From positions 1,736,001-1,800,000 of the forward strand of contig NZ_LR134355.1 in the NCBI RefSeq assembly GCF_900637205.1: DNA of 64,000 nucleotides, written 5' to 3'. The stretch comes from Mycolicibacterium chitae. GTDB taxonomy: Bacteria; Actinomycetota; Actinomycetes; Mycobacteriales; Mycobacteriaceae. How positions within the stretch are numbered: position 1 is the stretch's first letter; each line of letters opens with the position of its first letter. The position numbers and the translations under genes are program-made. The notes under the pieces are model-generated. The model was not told the origin of the DNA and ran no database searches. It worked only from the letters and a program-made list of their open reading frames with translations. Below are positions 9,259 through 18,640 of this stretch, piece after piece.

Positions 9259-10087
9259 AGCGGCTGCGGACAAAGCTGTAGGCGCCGAAGGCCGCGAGGC
9301 CCAGAGCCGCCGCGACCAACAGGACCTTCCCGAACGGGGCCGCGCCGACGATCTTGACCGCGGCGTCGAGGCCGGTGGCCTTCGACGGATCGGCCTGCAG
9401 GGTCGCCAGGATCACCAGCAGCCCGGCGCCGGCCAGCGCGAAGCCCTTGGCGACGTAGCCGGTGATGCCGACCGCGACGATCGCGGTGCCGCCGGAGACG
9501 CGCAGATCGTCGAGGAACTTCTCCGAGGCGCCCTTGTAGACGTGGTAGGCGCCGACGACCAGCACCCCGACCCCGATGCCGATGAGCAACGCCTTGCCCC
9601 ACCCGGAGGCCATCAGCTGACCGGACAGGGTCGCGTTCTGCTGCGCGCTGGACTGGCCGCTGCCCATCGCGAACCTCGCCGCGGAGAACGCGATCGCGAA
9701 GTTGATCGCCGCCAGACCGAGGGCCTTGCCGCGCTTCCAGGCCGGCCGGTCGCCCCTGCGTCCGGAACTCTCACCGGGTTTGGCCCCCAGCACCGCCTCG
9801 GCGACCCGCCACAACCCCAGCGCCACCAGACCCGCGGCGGCCACCCACAGCAGCGCGGCGCCGCCGGTACTGCCGGCCAGCGTGGCCAGCGCTCCGGACT
9901 GATCGGCGTTGCCGCCGCCGCCGACGAATGCCAACCGGGCGATGATGTAGCCGACCAGCAGGTGCAGCACGCCGCTGACGGCGAAGCCCGCCCGCGCGGC
10001 GTACTGGAAGGCATCGCTGTCGGTGGCGCGGTCGGCGGCGCCGTGCAGCGAGTCCGGCACGCCGGCCGCAGAGGTGTGGGCAGCCAT
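9245..10087 (-). CDS. DUF1206 multi-pass membrane protein
   Basis: A 280-residue integral membrane protein with about six hydrophobic helices grouped as three two-helix repeats, the DUF1206 pattern: FAVSGVLHLLVGYIIARLAF, then ALGLAAINFAIAFSAARFAM, then YVAKGFALAGAGLLVILATL. Short basic loops (KRGKALG, YKGASEKFLDDL) separate the repeats. The ATG at 10087 follows AGGAGG (complement of about 10092-10097) at good spacing. Function is unknown. It occupies the place where M. tuberculosis carries a large PPE/plc/esx segment between glyS and Rv2345. Confidence 0.85.
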   Translation of the reverse strand: MAAHTSAAGVPDSLHGAADRATDSDAFQYAARAGFAVSGVLHLLVGYIIARLAFVGGGGNADQSGALATLAGSTGGAALLWVAAAGLVALGLWRVAEAVLGAKPGESSGRRGDRPAWKRGKALGLAAINFAIAFSAARFAMGSGQSSAQQNATLSGQLMASGWGKALLIGIGVGVLVVGAYHVYKGASEKFLDDLRVSGGTAIVAVGITGYVAKGFALAGAGLLVILATLQADPSKATGLDAAVKIVGAAPFGKVLLVAAALGLAAFGAYSFVRSRYGRM

Positions 10088-10152
10088 CGGGTCCTCCTGT
10101 GAAACGGATGGCCCTGGATACCCCCGATGTGACGGCGGTGAAACTCGGGTGG

Positions 10153-12183
10153 CTAGAAGCGGCCGCCGCCGCCGCGGTAGCTGCGGGTCGACGAGCGCGA
10201 CGCACCGCCGTAGCTGGTCGGGCGCCCGGGCCGACCGCCGCCGCCCCAGCTGCCGCCGTAGCCGCCACCCCAGCTGCCGCCGAACCCGCCGCGCAGCACG
10301 TTGCCGATGATGATGCCGCCGATCACCGAGCCCAGATCGGAGCCGCCCCCGCGGCCGCCGTACTGCGAGCCGTAGGCCTGCCGGGCGTAGCTGACGTCGT
10401 TGTTGGCCAACTGCTGAGCCTGGGCGGCCAAGGCAGCCGCGCCGTTGGCGTGGGCGATGGCCTCGGCGACGTTGCTGGTCTTCTTGGCCTCGGCGGCCTC
10501 GAGTTGGCGGGTGGCCTCCGCGAGCCGGGTGCGGGCCTCCGGGCCGATGCTGCCGCGGCGGGTGTCGACGAAGTCCGACACCGAGCGCACCCGCGACTGC
10601 GCGGTGAACAGCGCCTGCTCGAGCAGCTTGGCCTGCTTCTGGGCCTCCTGCTGCTTCTCGGCGATGACCGCCAGGATGGCGTCGAGTTCGGCGTCGGCCT
10701 TGTTCAGCCGGGTGTAGGTGCCCAACGGATCCTTGGCACCGTTGGTCTTCGCGTCCTCGACGGCCTGCACCGCGGCGTCGCGCAGCTTGGCCAGCTCGTC
10801 GGCCTTCGGCGTGGTGGGTTGGCGCAAATGTGTTGTCGCGGCGTCGATCCCCGCCTGGATGTCCTCGATCTCGGCCGGCAGATCGTTGATCGCGCGGCTG
10901 ATGTCGCCGGCGGCGGTGTCCACCGCGTCCAGCAGTGTCTTGGCCTGGCCCAGCGCGTTCTCCGCGCCGCGGATCGCATCGATCAGCGGGTTCTGGTCGG
11001 GGGCCGGCCGGCTCAGCAGCGAGCGGCCCTCGCTGATGGTGCGCTCGGCGTAGGTCAGCCGCTCGCGGGCGGTGTCGACGTTGTCGCCGACCGACTCGAG
11101 CGCGGTGGGGGAGAACTGCTCGCGCAGCCCGGCCATCCGCTGGGTGGCCGGCTCCACCCGCGCGGTGAGCGCCACCATCTGCTGGGTCAGCGCGTCCAGC
11201 CGCGACGGCGCGTTGATCAGCAGGTCGCGCAGCTGCTGGAAGGCGTTGCTCTGCTCCTCGAGGCCCCGGTCGGCCTTGGCGGCCGACACGATCACCCGGG
11301 TCAGCAGTTCGCGGCGCTGCAGCGGGGTCTCCGGAATGGCGTCATCGAGGATCTGCCGGGTGGTGAAGGCCTGCTGGAGCGCGGCTTTCGCGTCATCGAC
11401 GGCCTTGCGGAACGGCTCGGTCTTGGCCGGGCCGAACTCCTCGATCGCCAGCTCCAGCTCGCCCTCGCTGGTGCGGACCGCGTTGTCGACGTCGACGACG
11501 ATGGTCTGGCTCAGCTCGTCGAGGGCCTCGAGCGGCACCTTGGCCAGCGCGGCCGGATCGGTCGGATCGACCCGCTTGGCGGCCTCGACCTCCGCGGCGT
11601 GCCGCCGCGCGCGGCGCCGGCGCGACCAGACCCACAGCCCGAGCACCAGCAGACCGATGACGGCCAGCACGGCCAGGACCGGGGCCAGGGACACCTGCCC
11701 GCCGCTCGACGGAGCGGCGTTGGCGTTGAGCCCGTCGGCCGCGGCGATCGCCGCGCCGGCCCAGTCGTCGTTGCGCAGCGCCGGTTCGATGTCGTAGCGG
11801 CGGATGTCGTCGGTACGCGTCGAGCTGCCGCCGCTGACCGTCGAGGGCACCTGGAAGGCCATCGAGCGGTCCACGGTCGCCACGGCCAGCAGGGCGTCGT
11901 CGTCGCCGAAGTCGCTGGCCCGCATGGTGTTCTGCGCCCACGTCATCCAGCCCAGGCCGTCGAACGACTCGACGTAGACCACCCACAGCTTGATGCGGCG
12001 ATCGTCGTAGAGCCGGTCGACGGCGCGTTCGACCTGGGTCAGTTCGCTGCTGGTGAGCGCCCCGACGCGGTCGGTCACCTGGGCGGGCAGCCGGAACGGC
12101 GGTTCGGCGGTGACCGTCGGCGCGGTCACCAGGGCCGCGAGCAGGACCACGAGCAGCACGTGCAGTGAGCGGGCTAGGCGCAT
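10153..12183 (-). CDS. TPM-domain membrane protein with coiled-coil and Gly-rich tail (Rv2345-like)
   Basis: A 676-residue membrane protein. A signal peptide (MRLARSLHVLLVVLLAALV) precedes an extracytoplasmic TPM domain ([34 protein letters not shown]), a single transmembrane helix (APVLAVLAVIGLLVLGLWVW, about 170-190), a basic stop-transfer, then a long helical, probably coiled-coil region (200-580). The tail is rich in Gly, Ser, Tyr and Trp (GGSWGGGYGGSWGGGG) and resembles YgcG-type proteins. It sits beside dgt as Rv2345 does in M. tuberculosis and diverges from it. TPM proteins are linked to photosystem repair in plants, but the bacterial role is unknown. Confidence 0.88.
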   Translation of the reverse strand: MRLARSLHVLLVVLLAALVTAPTVTAEPPFRLPAQVTDRVGALTSSELTQVERAVDRLYDDRRIKLWVVYVESFDGLGWMTWAQNTMRASDFGDDDALLAVATVDRSMAFQVPSTVSGGSSTRTDDIRRYDIEPALRNDDWAGAAIAAADGLNANAAPSSGGQVSLAPVLAVLAVIGLLVLGLWVWSRRRRARRHAAEVEAAKRVDPTDPAALAKVPLEALDELSQTIVVDVDNAVRTSEGELELAIEEFGPAKTEPFRKAVDDAKAALQQAFTTRQILDDAIPETPLQRRELLTRVIVSAAKADRGLEEQSNAFQQLRDLLINAPSRLDALTQQMVALTARVEPATQRMAGLREQFSPTALESVGDNVDTARERLTYAERTISEGRSLLSRPAPDQNPLIDAIRGAENALGQAKTLLDAVDTAAGDISRAINDLPAEIEDIQAGIDAATTHLRQPTTPKADELAKLRDAAVQAVEDAKTNGAKDPLGTYTRLNKADAELDAILAVIAEKQQEAQKQAKLLEQALFTAQSRVRSVSDFVDTRRGSIGPEARTRLAEATRQLEAAEAKKTSNVAEAIAHANGAAALAAQAQQLANNDVSYARQAYGSQYGGRGGGSDLGSVIGGIIIGNVLRGGFGGSWGGGYGGSWGGGGRPGRPTSYGGASRSSTRSYRGGGGRF

Positions 12184-12253
12184 GATGCCAATCTAGACGG
12201 GCGCGCGCGGGCGTCGGCGCTATTGCATCCCGGTGCTGGCAGACTGTGCCTCG

Positions 12254-13558
12254 GTGAGCACTAGTCAGCAGGACCCCTACAGCGCGCACGATCGCGAGCG
12301 CCTGGTCGTCGAAGGCCCGAAGTCCGCTGCCCTGCCCGGCAACACCGCCGAGCATCGCAGCGACTTCTCCCGCGACCGGGCCCGCGTGCTGCACTGCGCC
12401 GCCCTGCGCCGGCTGGCCGACAAGACCCAGGTGGTGGGCCCGCGGGAGAGCGAGACACCGCGCACCCGGCTCACCCACTCGCTGGAGGTCGCCCAGATCG
12501 GCCGCGGCATGGCGATCGGCCTGGGCTGCGACCCGGACCTGGTGGACCTGGCCGGTTTGGCCCACGACATCGGCCATCCGCCGTACGGCCACAACGGCGA
12601 GCGCGCCCTCAACGAGATCATCACCAAGGCGGGTGGTTTCGAGGGCAACGCGCAGAACTTCCGGATCCTGACCCGACTGGAGCCGAAAGTACTTGACGGT
12701 CAGGGCGGTTCGGCCGGCCTGAACCTGACCCGCGCCGCGCTGGACGCGGTCACCAAGTACCCGTGGGCGCGCGGGGAGAACCGCCGCAAGTTCGGCTTCT
12801 ACGTGGGCTTCCCCGACGACGACGCGACGGCCGCGGAATGGGCCCGCGAGGGCGCGCCGGGGGAGCGGACCTGCCTCGAGGCGCAGGTGATGGACTGGTC
12901 CGACGATGTCGCGTACTCGGTGCACGACGTCGAGGACGGGGTGATCTCCGGGCGCATCGACCTGCGGGTGCTCGCCGACGACGACGCCGCCTCGGCGCTG
13001 GCCGCCCTGGGGCGCGAGTCCTTCGGCGCCGAGCCCGACGACCTGCGGGCGGCCGCGCAGCGGCTGTCCGAACTGCCGGTCGTCGAGGCCGTCGGCAAGT
13101 ACGACGGCACGGTGGGCGCCTCGGTGGCGCTCAAGCGGCTCACCAGCGAGCTGGTCGGCCGGTTCGCCAACGCGGCCATCACGGGTACCCGCGAATCCGC
13201 CGGGCCCGGGCCGCTGGTGCGCTTCGCCGCGGAGCTGACCGTGCCGCCGACGGTGGCCGCCGAGGTCGCGGTGCTCAAAATCCTGGCGCTGCAGTTCATC
13301 ATGTCCGACCCCGAGCACCTGCTGATGCAGGCCGAGCAGCGCGAGCAGATCAAGGCCGTCGCCGAGTTCCTCTACGCCGACGCGCCGGCCACCCTGGACC
13401 CGCTGTTCGTGCCGTACTTCTTGGCCGCCGAGGACGACGCCGGCCGGCTGCGGGTGGTCATCGACCAGATCGCGTCGTTCACCGAGAGCCGCCTCGAGCG
13501 GTTGTTCCCGGCCGCGAGCAAGCTCATCCCGGGCCAGCTCGCCGTCGACTTCCCCTGA
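12254..13558 (+). CDS. dgt: Deoxyguanosinetriphosphate triphosphohydrolase-like protein
   Basis: A 434-residue HD-domain dNTPase that cleaves dNTPs to deoxynucleoside and triphosphate, helping control the dNTP pool. Metal ligands are visible in RLTHSLEV (His75) and [16 protein letters not shown] (His104-Asp105), with a further conserved Asp in [17 protein letters not shown] chose the GTG at 12254 ([16 protein letters not shown]); an upstream in-frame GTG at 12233 would add seven residues lacking family similarity. A CAGACT hexamer ends 8 nt before the GTG, suggesting a leaderless mRNA. It lies just upstream of dnaG, as in M. tuberculosis. Confidence 0.94.
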   Translation: MSTSQQDPYSAHDRERLVVEGPKSAALPGNTAEHRSDFSRDRARVLHCAALRRLADKTQVVGPRESETPRTRLTHSLEVAQIGRGMAIGLGCDPDLVDLAGLAHDIGHPPYGHNGERALNEIITKAGGFEGNAQNFRILTRLEPKVLDGQGGSAGLNLTRAALDAVTKYPWARGENRRKFGFYVGFPDDDATAAEWAREGAPGERTCLEAQVMDWSDDVAYSVHDVEDGVISGRIDLRVLADDDAASALAALGRESFGAEPDDLRAAAQRLSELPVVEAVGKYDGTVGASVALKRLTSELVGRFANAAITGTRESAGPGPLVRFAAELTVPPTVAAEVAVLKILALQFIMSDPEHLLMQAEQREQIKAVAEFLYADAPATLDPLFVPYFLAAEDDAGRLRVVIDQIASFTESRLERLFPAASKLIPGQLAVDFP

Positions 13559-13665
13559 CCGCTTTCCAGCCTGCGCGAAGGTGCGCGTCCCCGGCCGACA
13601 CGCCGCCAAAATCTCGTAGTCTGCGCCCGCTCGCCAGTGGGATGAGGGCGTCGCGGGCCTCGGCC

Positions 13666-13671
13666 TAGACT
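13666..13671 (+). promoter_or_regulatory. -10 element for leaderless dnaG
   Basis: TAGACT is followed by six bases and then the dnaG GTG at 13678, with no ribosome binding site. The transcription start is expected at or next to the start codon. Confidence 0.55.
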
Positions 13672-13677
13672 GTCCGC

Positions 13678-15576
13678 GTGGCCGGGCGTATTGCAGATCG
13701 CGACATCGCGGCCATTCGTGAGCGCATCCGCATCGAGGACGTCGTCGGCGACTACGTGCAGCTTCGCCGCGCCGGGGCCGACTCCATGAAGGGCCTGTGC
13801 CCGTTCCACGACGAGAAGTCCCCGTCGTTCCACGTCCGCCCCAACCACGGCCACTTCCACTGCTTCGGCTGCGGCGAGGGCGGCGACGTGTATGCCTTCC
13901 TACAGAAGATCGAACACGTCAGCTTCGTCGAGTCCGTCGAACTGCTCGCCGACCGCATCGGCTACACCATCACCTACACCGGCGCGTCGGCCACCAACGT
14001 GCAGCGCGACCGTGGCAGCCGCAGCCGGCTGATCGCCGCCAACGCCGCGGCCGCGGAGTTCTACGCCGCCGCACTGGATTCCCCGGAGGCCGCACCCGCG
14101 CGGGCCTACCTCACCGAACGCAACTTCGACGCCGCCACCGCCAAGCACTTCGGCTGCGGGTTCGCCCCCTCGGGCTGGGAAACGCTGACCAAGCACCTGC
14201 TGCGCAAGGGATTCGAGTTCAAGGAACTCGAGGCCGCGGGGCTGTCGCGGGAGGGCAAGCGCGGCCCCATGGACCGGTTCCACCGGCGGCTGCTGTGGCC
14301 GATCCGCGGCACCAGCGGCGAGGTGATCGGCTTCGGCGCCCGGCGCATCTTCGACGACGACCCGATGACGGCCAAGTACGTCAACACCCCGGAGACGCTG
14401 CTGTACAAGAAGTCTCACGTGCTGTTCGGCATCGACCTGGCCAAGCGCGACATCGCCAGGGGGCACCAGGCCGTCGTCGTCGAGGGGTACACCGACGTGA
14501 TGGCGATGCACCTGGCCGGGGTCACCACCGCCGTCGCCTCCTGCGGCACCGCGTTCGGCGACGACCACCTGGCGATGCTGCGCCGGCTGATGATGGACGA
14601 CAAGTTCTTCCGCGGTGAGCTGATCTACGTGTTCGACGGCGACGCGGCCGGCCGGGCCGCCGCGCTCAAGGCGTTCGAGGGCGAGCAGAACCTGGCCGGA
14701 CAGTCCTACGTGGCGGTGGCCGCCGACGGGATGGACCCGTGTGATCTGCGGCTGAAGTCCGGTGACGCCGCGCTGCGGGATCTGGTGGCCCGCCGAACAC
14801 CGTTGTTCGAGTTCGCGATTCGCACCGCGCTGGCCGAGTTCGACCTGGACAGCGCCGAGGGCCGGGTGACGGCGCTGCGCCGCTGCGTGCCCATGGTCGC
14901 GCAGATCAAGGACCCGACGCTGCGCGACGAGTACGCCCGCCAGCTCAGCGGCTGGGTCGGCTGGGACGACGTCGCCCAGGTGATCGGCCGGGTCCGCGAG
15001 ACCGCCAAGGGCGGCCGCCGCAGCAACGGCCGGGACACCCGGCGCGCGGTCGCCGGCCCGTCGGCCCCGCAGGTGCCGCGCCCCGACCCGCGCGACCCGA
15101 CGCTGTGGCCGCAGCGCGAGGCCCTCAAGGCGGCCCTGCAGTATCCGGCGCTGGCCGGCCCGATCTTCGACACGCTGAGCGTCGAGAGCTTCACCCACCC
15201 CGGTTACGCCGCGGTGCGGGCGGCGATCGAGGCCGCCGGCGGCACCGCCGGCGGGGTCAGCGGCGGGCAGTGGATCGACCAGGTGCGCCAACAGGCCGCC
15301 ACCCCGGCCGCCGCCGCGCTGGTCAACGAGCTCAGTGTGGAGGCCAGCCGGGTCGACGACGACGAGGTCCTGCCGCGCTACATCTCCGGGGTGCTGGCCC
15401 GCTTGCAGGAGGTCTCCATCGGCCGGCAGATCGCCGAGCTGAAGTCCAAGCTGCAGCGCATGTCGCCGGTGGAGCAGGGCGACGAGTACCACGCGCTGTT
15501 CGGTGACCTCGTCGCGATGGAGGCCTACCGGCGCAGCCTGCTCGAACAGGCCTCCGGCGACGACCTCACTGCGTGA
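13678..15576 (+). CDS. dnaG: DNA primase DnaG
   Basis: A 632-residue DnaG primase, which makes the RNA primers for DNA replication. The N-terminal CHC2 zinc motif has Cys41, His44, Cys62 and Cys65 ([10 protein letters not shown] ... [11 protein letters not shown]). The catalytic core with [23 protein letters not shown] precedes the TOPRIM signature [13 protein letters not shown] and VFDGDAAG, and a C-terminal helicase-interaction domain begins near residue 480. Start is GTG at 13678, after a leaderless-type promoter. Length and synteny with dgt match M. tuberculosis Rv2343c. Confidence 0.97.
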   Translation: MAGRIADRDIAAIRERIRIEDVVGDYVQLRRAGADSMKGLCPFHDEKSPSFHVRPNHGHFHCFGCGEGGDVYAFLQKIEHVSFVESVELLADRIGYTITYTGASATNVQRDRGSRSRLIAANAAAAEFYAAALDSPEAAPARAYLTERNFDAATAKHFGCGFAPSGWETLTKHLLRKGFEFKELEAAGLSREGKRGPMDRFHRRLLWPIRGTSGEVIGFGARRIFDDDPMTAKYVNTPETLLYKKSHVLFGIDLAKRDIARGHQAVVVEGYTDVMAMHLAGVTTAVASCGTAFGDDHLAMLRRLMMDDKFFRGELIYVFDGDAAGRAAALKAFEGEQNLAGQSYVAVAADGMDPCDLRLKSGDAALRDLVARRTPLFEFAIRTALAEFDLDSAEGRVTALRRCVPMVAQIKDPTLRDEYARQLSGWVGWDDVAQVIGRVRETAKGGRRSNGRDTRRAVAGPSAPQVPRPDPRDPTLWPQREALKAALQYPALAGPIFDTLSVESFTHPGYAAVRAAIEAAGGTAGGVSGGQWIDQVRQQAATPAAAALVNELSVEASRVDDDEVLPRYISGVLARLQEVSIGRQIAELKSKLQRMSPVEQGDEYHALFGDLVAMEAYRRSLLEQASGDDLTA

Positions 15577-15630
15577 GGGGCGCGCAGCGGTTACGCTGGG
15601 GCCTGCTGTTGGCAGATCGAAGGGTATGGG

Positions 15631-15885
15631 ATGGCACGCACGAGGTTGCTGGTCGCCGGGTTCGCGATCGCGGGTGCCGCCGTCGCGGCGCCGATGCTGA
15701 GCACGCCCGCCGAGGTGACCGAGGCCGCGCCGGCCTGCCTGGCCTGGATCGGCAGCATGAACGACGGCAAGTGCATCTCCTGGTCGATGGGCAGCGCGGT
15801 CGACTCCTCGCTCAACGGCATCCCGATCACCGTCAACGGCCCCATCCCCGACGGCGGGGGCAACAGCGTCGGGCCGAGGTACTGA
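15631..15885 (+). CDS. Small exported Cys-pair protein, copy 1
   Basis: An 84-residue exported protein with a clear signal peptide (MARTRLLVAGFAIAGAAVAAP). The mature part contains two cysteines in the pattern ACLAWIGSMNDGKCISW, followed by a short Gly/Pro-rich tail. The ATG at 15631 is preceded by AAGGG. It sits 2 nt before a second gene whose product has the same C-x2-W-hydrophobic-G-x4-G-[KQ]-C-I-S pattern, so the pair are tandem paralogues, probably cotranscribed. I know the type as a short mycobacterial secreted family but not its function. Confidence 0.75.
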   Translation: MARTRLLVAGFAIAGAAVAAPMLSTPAEVTEAAPACLAWIGSMNDGKCISWSMGSAVDSSLNGIPITVNGPIPDGGGNSVGPRY

Positions 15886-15887
15886 CC

Positions 15888-16124
15888 GTGCTGGTGCGAC
15901 GTCTCGCGGCGGCCGGCGCCCTGGCGCTGTTCGCCACCTGTGCCGGCGGCGTCGCGGTGGCCCACGCCCAGCCGGGCAACTGCGTGTCGTGGCTCGGTGC
16001 GCGCGACACCGGGCAGTGCATCAGCGAGTCGAACGGCGGACTGCCTCAGGTCGGGTTCAACGGCTGGGGCGTCGAGACCGGGCCACTGCTGCCGGGCCGC
16101 TCGATCGACATCCCGCTCGGCTGA
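15888..16124 (+). CDS. Small exported Cys-pair protein, copy 2
   Basis: A 78-residue exported protein starting at the GTG at 15888, 2 nt after copy 1. The signal peptide (MLVRRLAAAGALALFATCAGG, ending VAHAQ) is followed by NCVSWLGARDTGQCISES, the same two-cysteine motif as copy 1, and a short tail (FNGWGVETGPLLPG). The equal spacing of Trp, Gly and Cys in both proteins indicates duplication and probably an intramolecular disulfide. It abuts the convergent YtxH-like gene with no gap. Function unknown. Confidence 0.7.
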   Translation: MLVRRLAAAGALALFATCAGGVAVAHAQPGNCVSWLGARDTGQCISESNGGLPQVGFNGWGVETGPLLPGRSIDIPLG

Positions 16125-16412
16125 TCAGGCGCGCGGATCCGGCTCGATCACCGTGGTCTGACTGTCGATCTCGGTCAGCTTCACCATCGACGGGTCGGGG
16201 GAGACCCGTTCGGCGATCTTGCGTCGTCCTGCATCGATCATCGACTTGGTGGCCGGATGCGCGGTGACGGCCCGATAGGTCCCGACGATCTGGTCGTAGC
16301 GTTTCCGGCCGGCCTTGGCGCCCAGCACATAGCCGACTCCGAGGACGGTCAGAACACCTAACAAAGCGGGCCTCCAAGAACGCGATGGGCGGACCTCCCC
16401 ATCCTGCCTCAT
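16125..16412 (-). CDS. Small YtxH-like membrane-anchored protein (Rv2342 position)
   Basis: A short protein with one N-terminal hydrophobic helix (LLGVLTVLGVGYVLGAKAG) followed by the basic GRKRYDQI stretch typical of YtxH-type anchors, then a helical tail ending TVIEPDPRA. The 95-residue form starts at ATG 16412, which has no good ribosome binding site. A TTG at 16364 (16th residue on) has a perfect GGAGG (complement of 16371-16375) 6 nt upstream and would give a 79-residue protein beginning at the membrane helix. I consider the TTG start at least as likely. Its position beside dnaG and tRNA-Asn fits Rv2342. Function unknown. Confidence 0.7.
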   Translation of the reverse strand: MRQDGEVRPSRSWRPALLGVLTVLGVGYVLGAKAGRKRYDQIVGTYRAVTAHPATKSMIDAGRRKIAERVSPDPSMVKLTEIDSQTTVIEPDPRA

Positions 16413-16478
16413 GATCGCCGGACGCGCCGACGGGTGCCCGCGCCCGGGCCCCGACGACCCGCGTCACCAGCACGATTC

Positions 16479-16506
16479 TTGCCCTCGGTAATCTGTGCGC
16501 TAGAGT
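16479..16506 (+). promoter_or_regulatory. Promoter of tRNA-Asn
   Basis: A -35 hexamer TTGCCC (16479-16484) and a -10 hexamer TAGAGT (16501-16506) are separated by 16 bases. The expected start, about 7 nt downstream, leaves a short leader before the tRNA at 16521. Confidence 0.6.
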
Positions 16507-16520
16507 CTTGCTTCGGTCAA

Positions 16521-16592
16521 TCCCCTGTAGCTCAATGGCAGAGCACCCGACTGTTAATCGGGCGGTTGATGGTTCGAATCCATCCGGGGGAG
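16521..16592 (+). tRNA. tRNA-Asn (GTT)
   Basis: A complete cloverleaf of 72 nt. The acceptor stem TCCCCTG pairs with CGGGGGA, the D arm starts GCTC, the anticodon stem CCCGA/TCGGG encloses the loop CTGTTAA (anticodon GTT), and the T arm GATGG-TTCGAAT-CCATC is canonical. The discriminator is G and no CCA is encoded. The gene lies between dnaG and the next operon, as asnT does in M. tuberculosis. Confidence 0.97.
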
Positions 16593-16611
16593 CTTCTCTT
16601 CTCTAAGCTCC
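16589..16611. terminator. Short hairpin at the tRNA-Asn 3' end
   Basis: GGAGCTT (16589-16595) pairs with AAGCTCC (16605-16611) around a 9-nt pyrimidine loop, overlapping the tRNA 3' end and the stop codon of the convergent gene. It could end transcription from either side, but the stem is short and has no T-run. Confidence 0.35.
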
Positions 16612-18540
16612 GTCCGCCACCTGTTCGGCGAGCTTCTCCGGATGCAGCATCTCCGCGTACCGGCACTGTTCCGGAATCCCGAACCCGTCGACCAGAAGTT
16701 CGGCGTGCGGGCGCAGCCGACGGCACCGGTCGTTGATGCCGCGGGTGACGGCCTTGGCGCGTTCGGTGGACAGGTAGCGGTGCTCGATCCACCAGGCCTT
16801 GTCCTTGTCGATCACGCTGAGCGCGTACAGGTCACACACCATGCCGAGGATCTCGCGGGCCTCGTCGTCCTCACACGCGTCGATGCCGGCGACGAACGCC
16901 TCGAGGATCACCCGGTCGATGTGCGCCTGCGCGGCGTGCAGCACGTGGTCCTGCACGGCGTTGAACGCGTCGAACGCCGACATCTCCTTGGCCTTGCCCT
17001 GCAGGCGACGGGCCACCGAGGCCAGCATGTACTCCTCGCGGTCTTCGAACATCTGGACCTGGGTGCCGCGGTTGAACAGGCTGCCCTCCTCCTCGTTGTC
17101 CTGCCGGGTGTCGAGGATGGTCTGGATGATGGTCTCCGCCGCGGTGCGCTTGAGCACGCGCTCGCCGGCGAAGTTGGCGGCGAAGCGCACCCACTCCACC
17201 GGGCTCATGCCCTTGATGTCGTCGGCGTAGGCGGTCAGCAACTGCTTGGCCACCAGCTGGGTCAGCACGTGGTTGTCGCCCTCGAAGGTGGTGAAGACGT
17301 CGGTGTCGGCCTTCAGGGCGATCAACCGGTTCTCCGCCATGTAGCCGGCGCCGCCGCACGCCTCGCGGGCCTCCTGGATGGCGCGGGTGGCGTGCCAGGT
17401 GTTGGCGGCCTTCAACCCGGCCGCGCGCGACTCGAGCTCCCGCTGCTCCTCGGGGTCCGGATCGTCGGCGGTCTGCAGCTCGTGGCACTTGGCCACCAGT
17501 TCGTTCTGGGCGAACTGCAGCGCGTAGGACTCGGCGATCAGCGGCAGCAGCCGGCGTTGGTGCACCAGGTAGTCCATGATGACCACCTCTTCGCCGGTGT
17601 CCGGGTCGTCGAACTGCTTGCGTTGCAGGCCATACCGGGTGGCGATGTCGAGGGCGACCCGCGCGGCGGCGGCCGCGCTGCCCCCGACGGTGACCCGACC
17701 GCGGATCAGCGTGCCCAGCATGGTGAAGAAGCGTCGGCCGGTGCTCTCGATCGGCGAGCTGTAGGTGCCGTCGGGGGAGACGTCGGCGTACTTGTTGAGC
17801 AGGTTCTCCCGCGGCACCCGCACCTGGTCGAACACGATTCGGCCGTTGTCCACCCCGGGCAGTCCGCCCTTGTAGTGGCAGTCCGAGGTGGTGATGCCCG
17901 GCAGGTCGTTGCCGTCCTCGTCGCGGATGGGCACGACAAGGCAGTGCACGCCGTGGCCCTCGCCGTCGGGGGTGATCAGCTGCGCGAAAACCGCGGCGAC
18001 GCGGGCGGTTTCGGCGGCGCCGCCGATGTAGTCCTTGCGCGCGGTCGGGGTGGGCGAATGGATGACGAACTCTTCGGTCGCCGGGTCGTAGGTGGCGGTG
18101 GTCTCCAGCGACTGCACGTCGGAGCCGTGGCCGGTCTCGGTCATCGCGAAGCAGCCGAGCAGGTCCAGGTCGATGAGGTCCTTGACGTAGGCCTCGTGAT
18201 GGCGTTCGGTGCCCAGATTCTCGATGGCGCCACCGAACAGCCCCCACTGCACCCCGGCCTTGACCATCAGCGACAGGTCGCTCATGGCCAGCATCTCGAT
18301 CTGCGTGACGGCCGCGCCGACGTCGCCGTTGCCGCCGTGCTCCTTCTTGAAGCCGTCTTCGGCGGCCCCGGCGGTCGCCATGATCTTGAGTTGCTCGGCG
18401 ACCTTGGTCCGCGCGATCACCGTGTTCGGCGTGTAGTGCGGCCGGAAGACGTCCCTGGACAGTTCCGCGCGCATTCTGTTCTTCACGTCGCGCCACCGGC
18501 CGTCGAGGGTGTTCTGCAAATGCTCCGCGGTTGTCGTCAT
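16603..18540 (-). CDS. Acyl-CoA dehydrogenase/oxidase-family flavoprotein
   Basis: A 645-residue flavoenzyme with the long acyl-CoA oxidase-type layout rather than the 380-residue dehydrogenase form. The N-terminal helical domain is followed by the FAD/substrate middle domain (FAMTETGHGSDVQSLETTATYD; DYIGGAAETARVAAVFAQL), the C-terminal helical domain (RKQFDDPDTGEEVVIMDY) and EACGGAGYMAENR with TFEGDN. It oxidises an acyl-CoA to the 2-enoyl-CoA; whether O2 or ETF is the electron acceptor cannot be told from sequence. The ATG at 18540 (MTTTAEHLQNTLDG) is preferred over an upstream start. Substrate chain length is unknown. Confidence 0.9.
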   Translation of the reverse strand: MTTTAEHLQNTLDGRWRDVKNRMRAELSRDVFRPHYTPNTVIARTKVAEQLKIMATAGAAEDGFKKEHGGNGDVGAAVTQIEMLAMSDLSLMVKAGVQWGLFGGAIENLGTERHHEAYVKDLIDLDLLGCFAMTETGHGSDVQSLETTATYDPATEEFVIHSPTPTARKDYIGGAAETARVAAVFAQLITPDGEGHGVHCLVVPIRDEDGNDLPGITTSDCHYKGGLPGVDNGRIVFDQVRVPRENLLNKYADVSPDGTYSSPIESTGRRFFTMLGTLIRGRVTVGGSAAAAARVALDIATRYGLQRKQFDDPDTGEEVVIMDYLVHQRRLLPLIAESYALQFAQNELVAKCHELQTADDPDPEEQRELESRAAGLKAANTWHATRAIQEAREACGGAGYMAENRLIALKADTDVFTTFEGDNHVLTQLVAKQLLTAYADDIKGMSPVEWVRFAANFAGERVLKRTAAETIIQTILDTRQDNEEEGSLFNRGTQVQMFEDREEYMLASVARRLQGKAKEMSAFDAFNAVQDHVLHAAQAHIDRVILEAFVAGIDACEDDEAREILGMVCDLYALSVIDKDKAWWIEHRYLSTERAKAVTRGINDRCRRLRPHAELLVDGFGIPEQCRYAEMLHPEKLAEQVADGA

Positions 18541-18640
18541 AATTCGACCGTAGCCCTTGAAGGTGGACGGCAAACGTCTCTCCGCCAACCCAGGCAAGCC
18601 TGAGTTGAGGGCGGTTTCGCGGCTGGCGTTGAATCAGGGC

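Noticed and set aside
10099-12168. 689-codon plus-strand open frame opposite the TPM gene
   Set aside because: Shadow of the Rv2345-like coding sequence; no recognisable domain.
16642-18603. 653-codon plus-strand open frame
   Set aside because: Antisense shadow of the acyl-CoA oxidase-like gene; low-complexity His/Val/Gly/Asp translation and no ribosome binding site.
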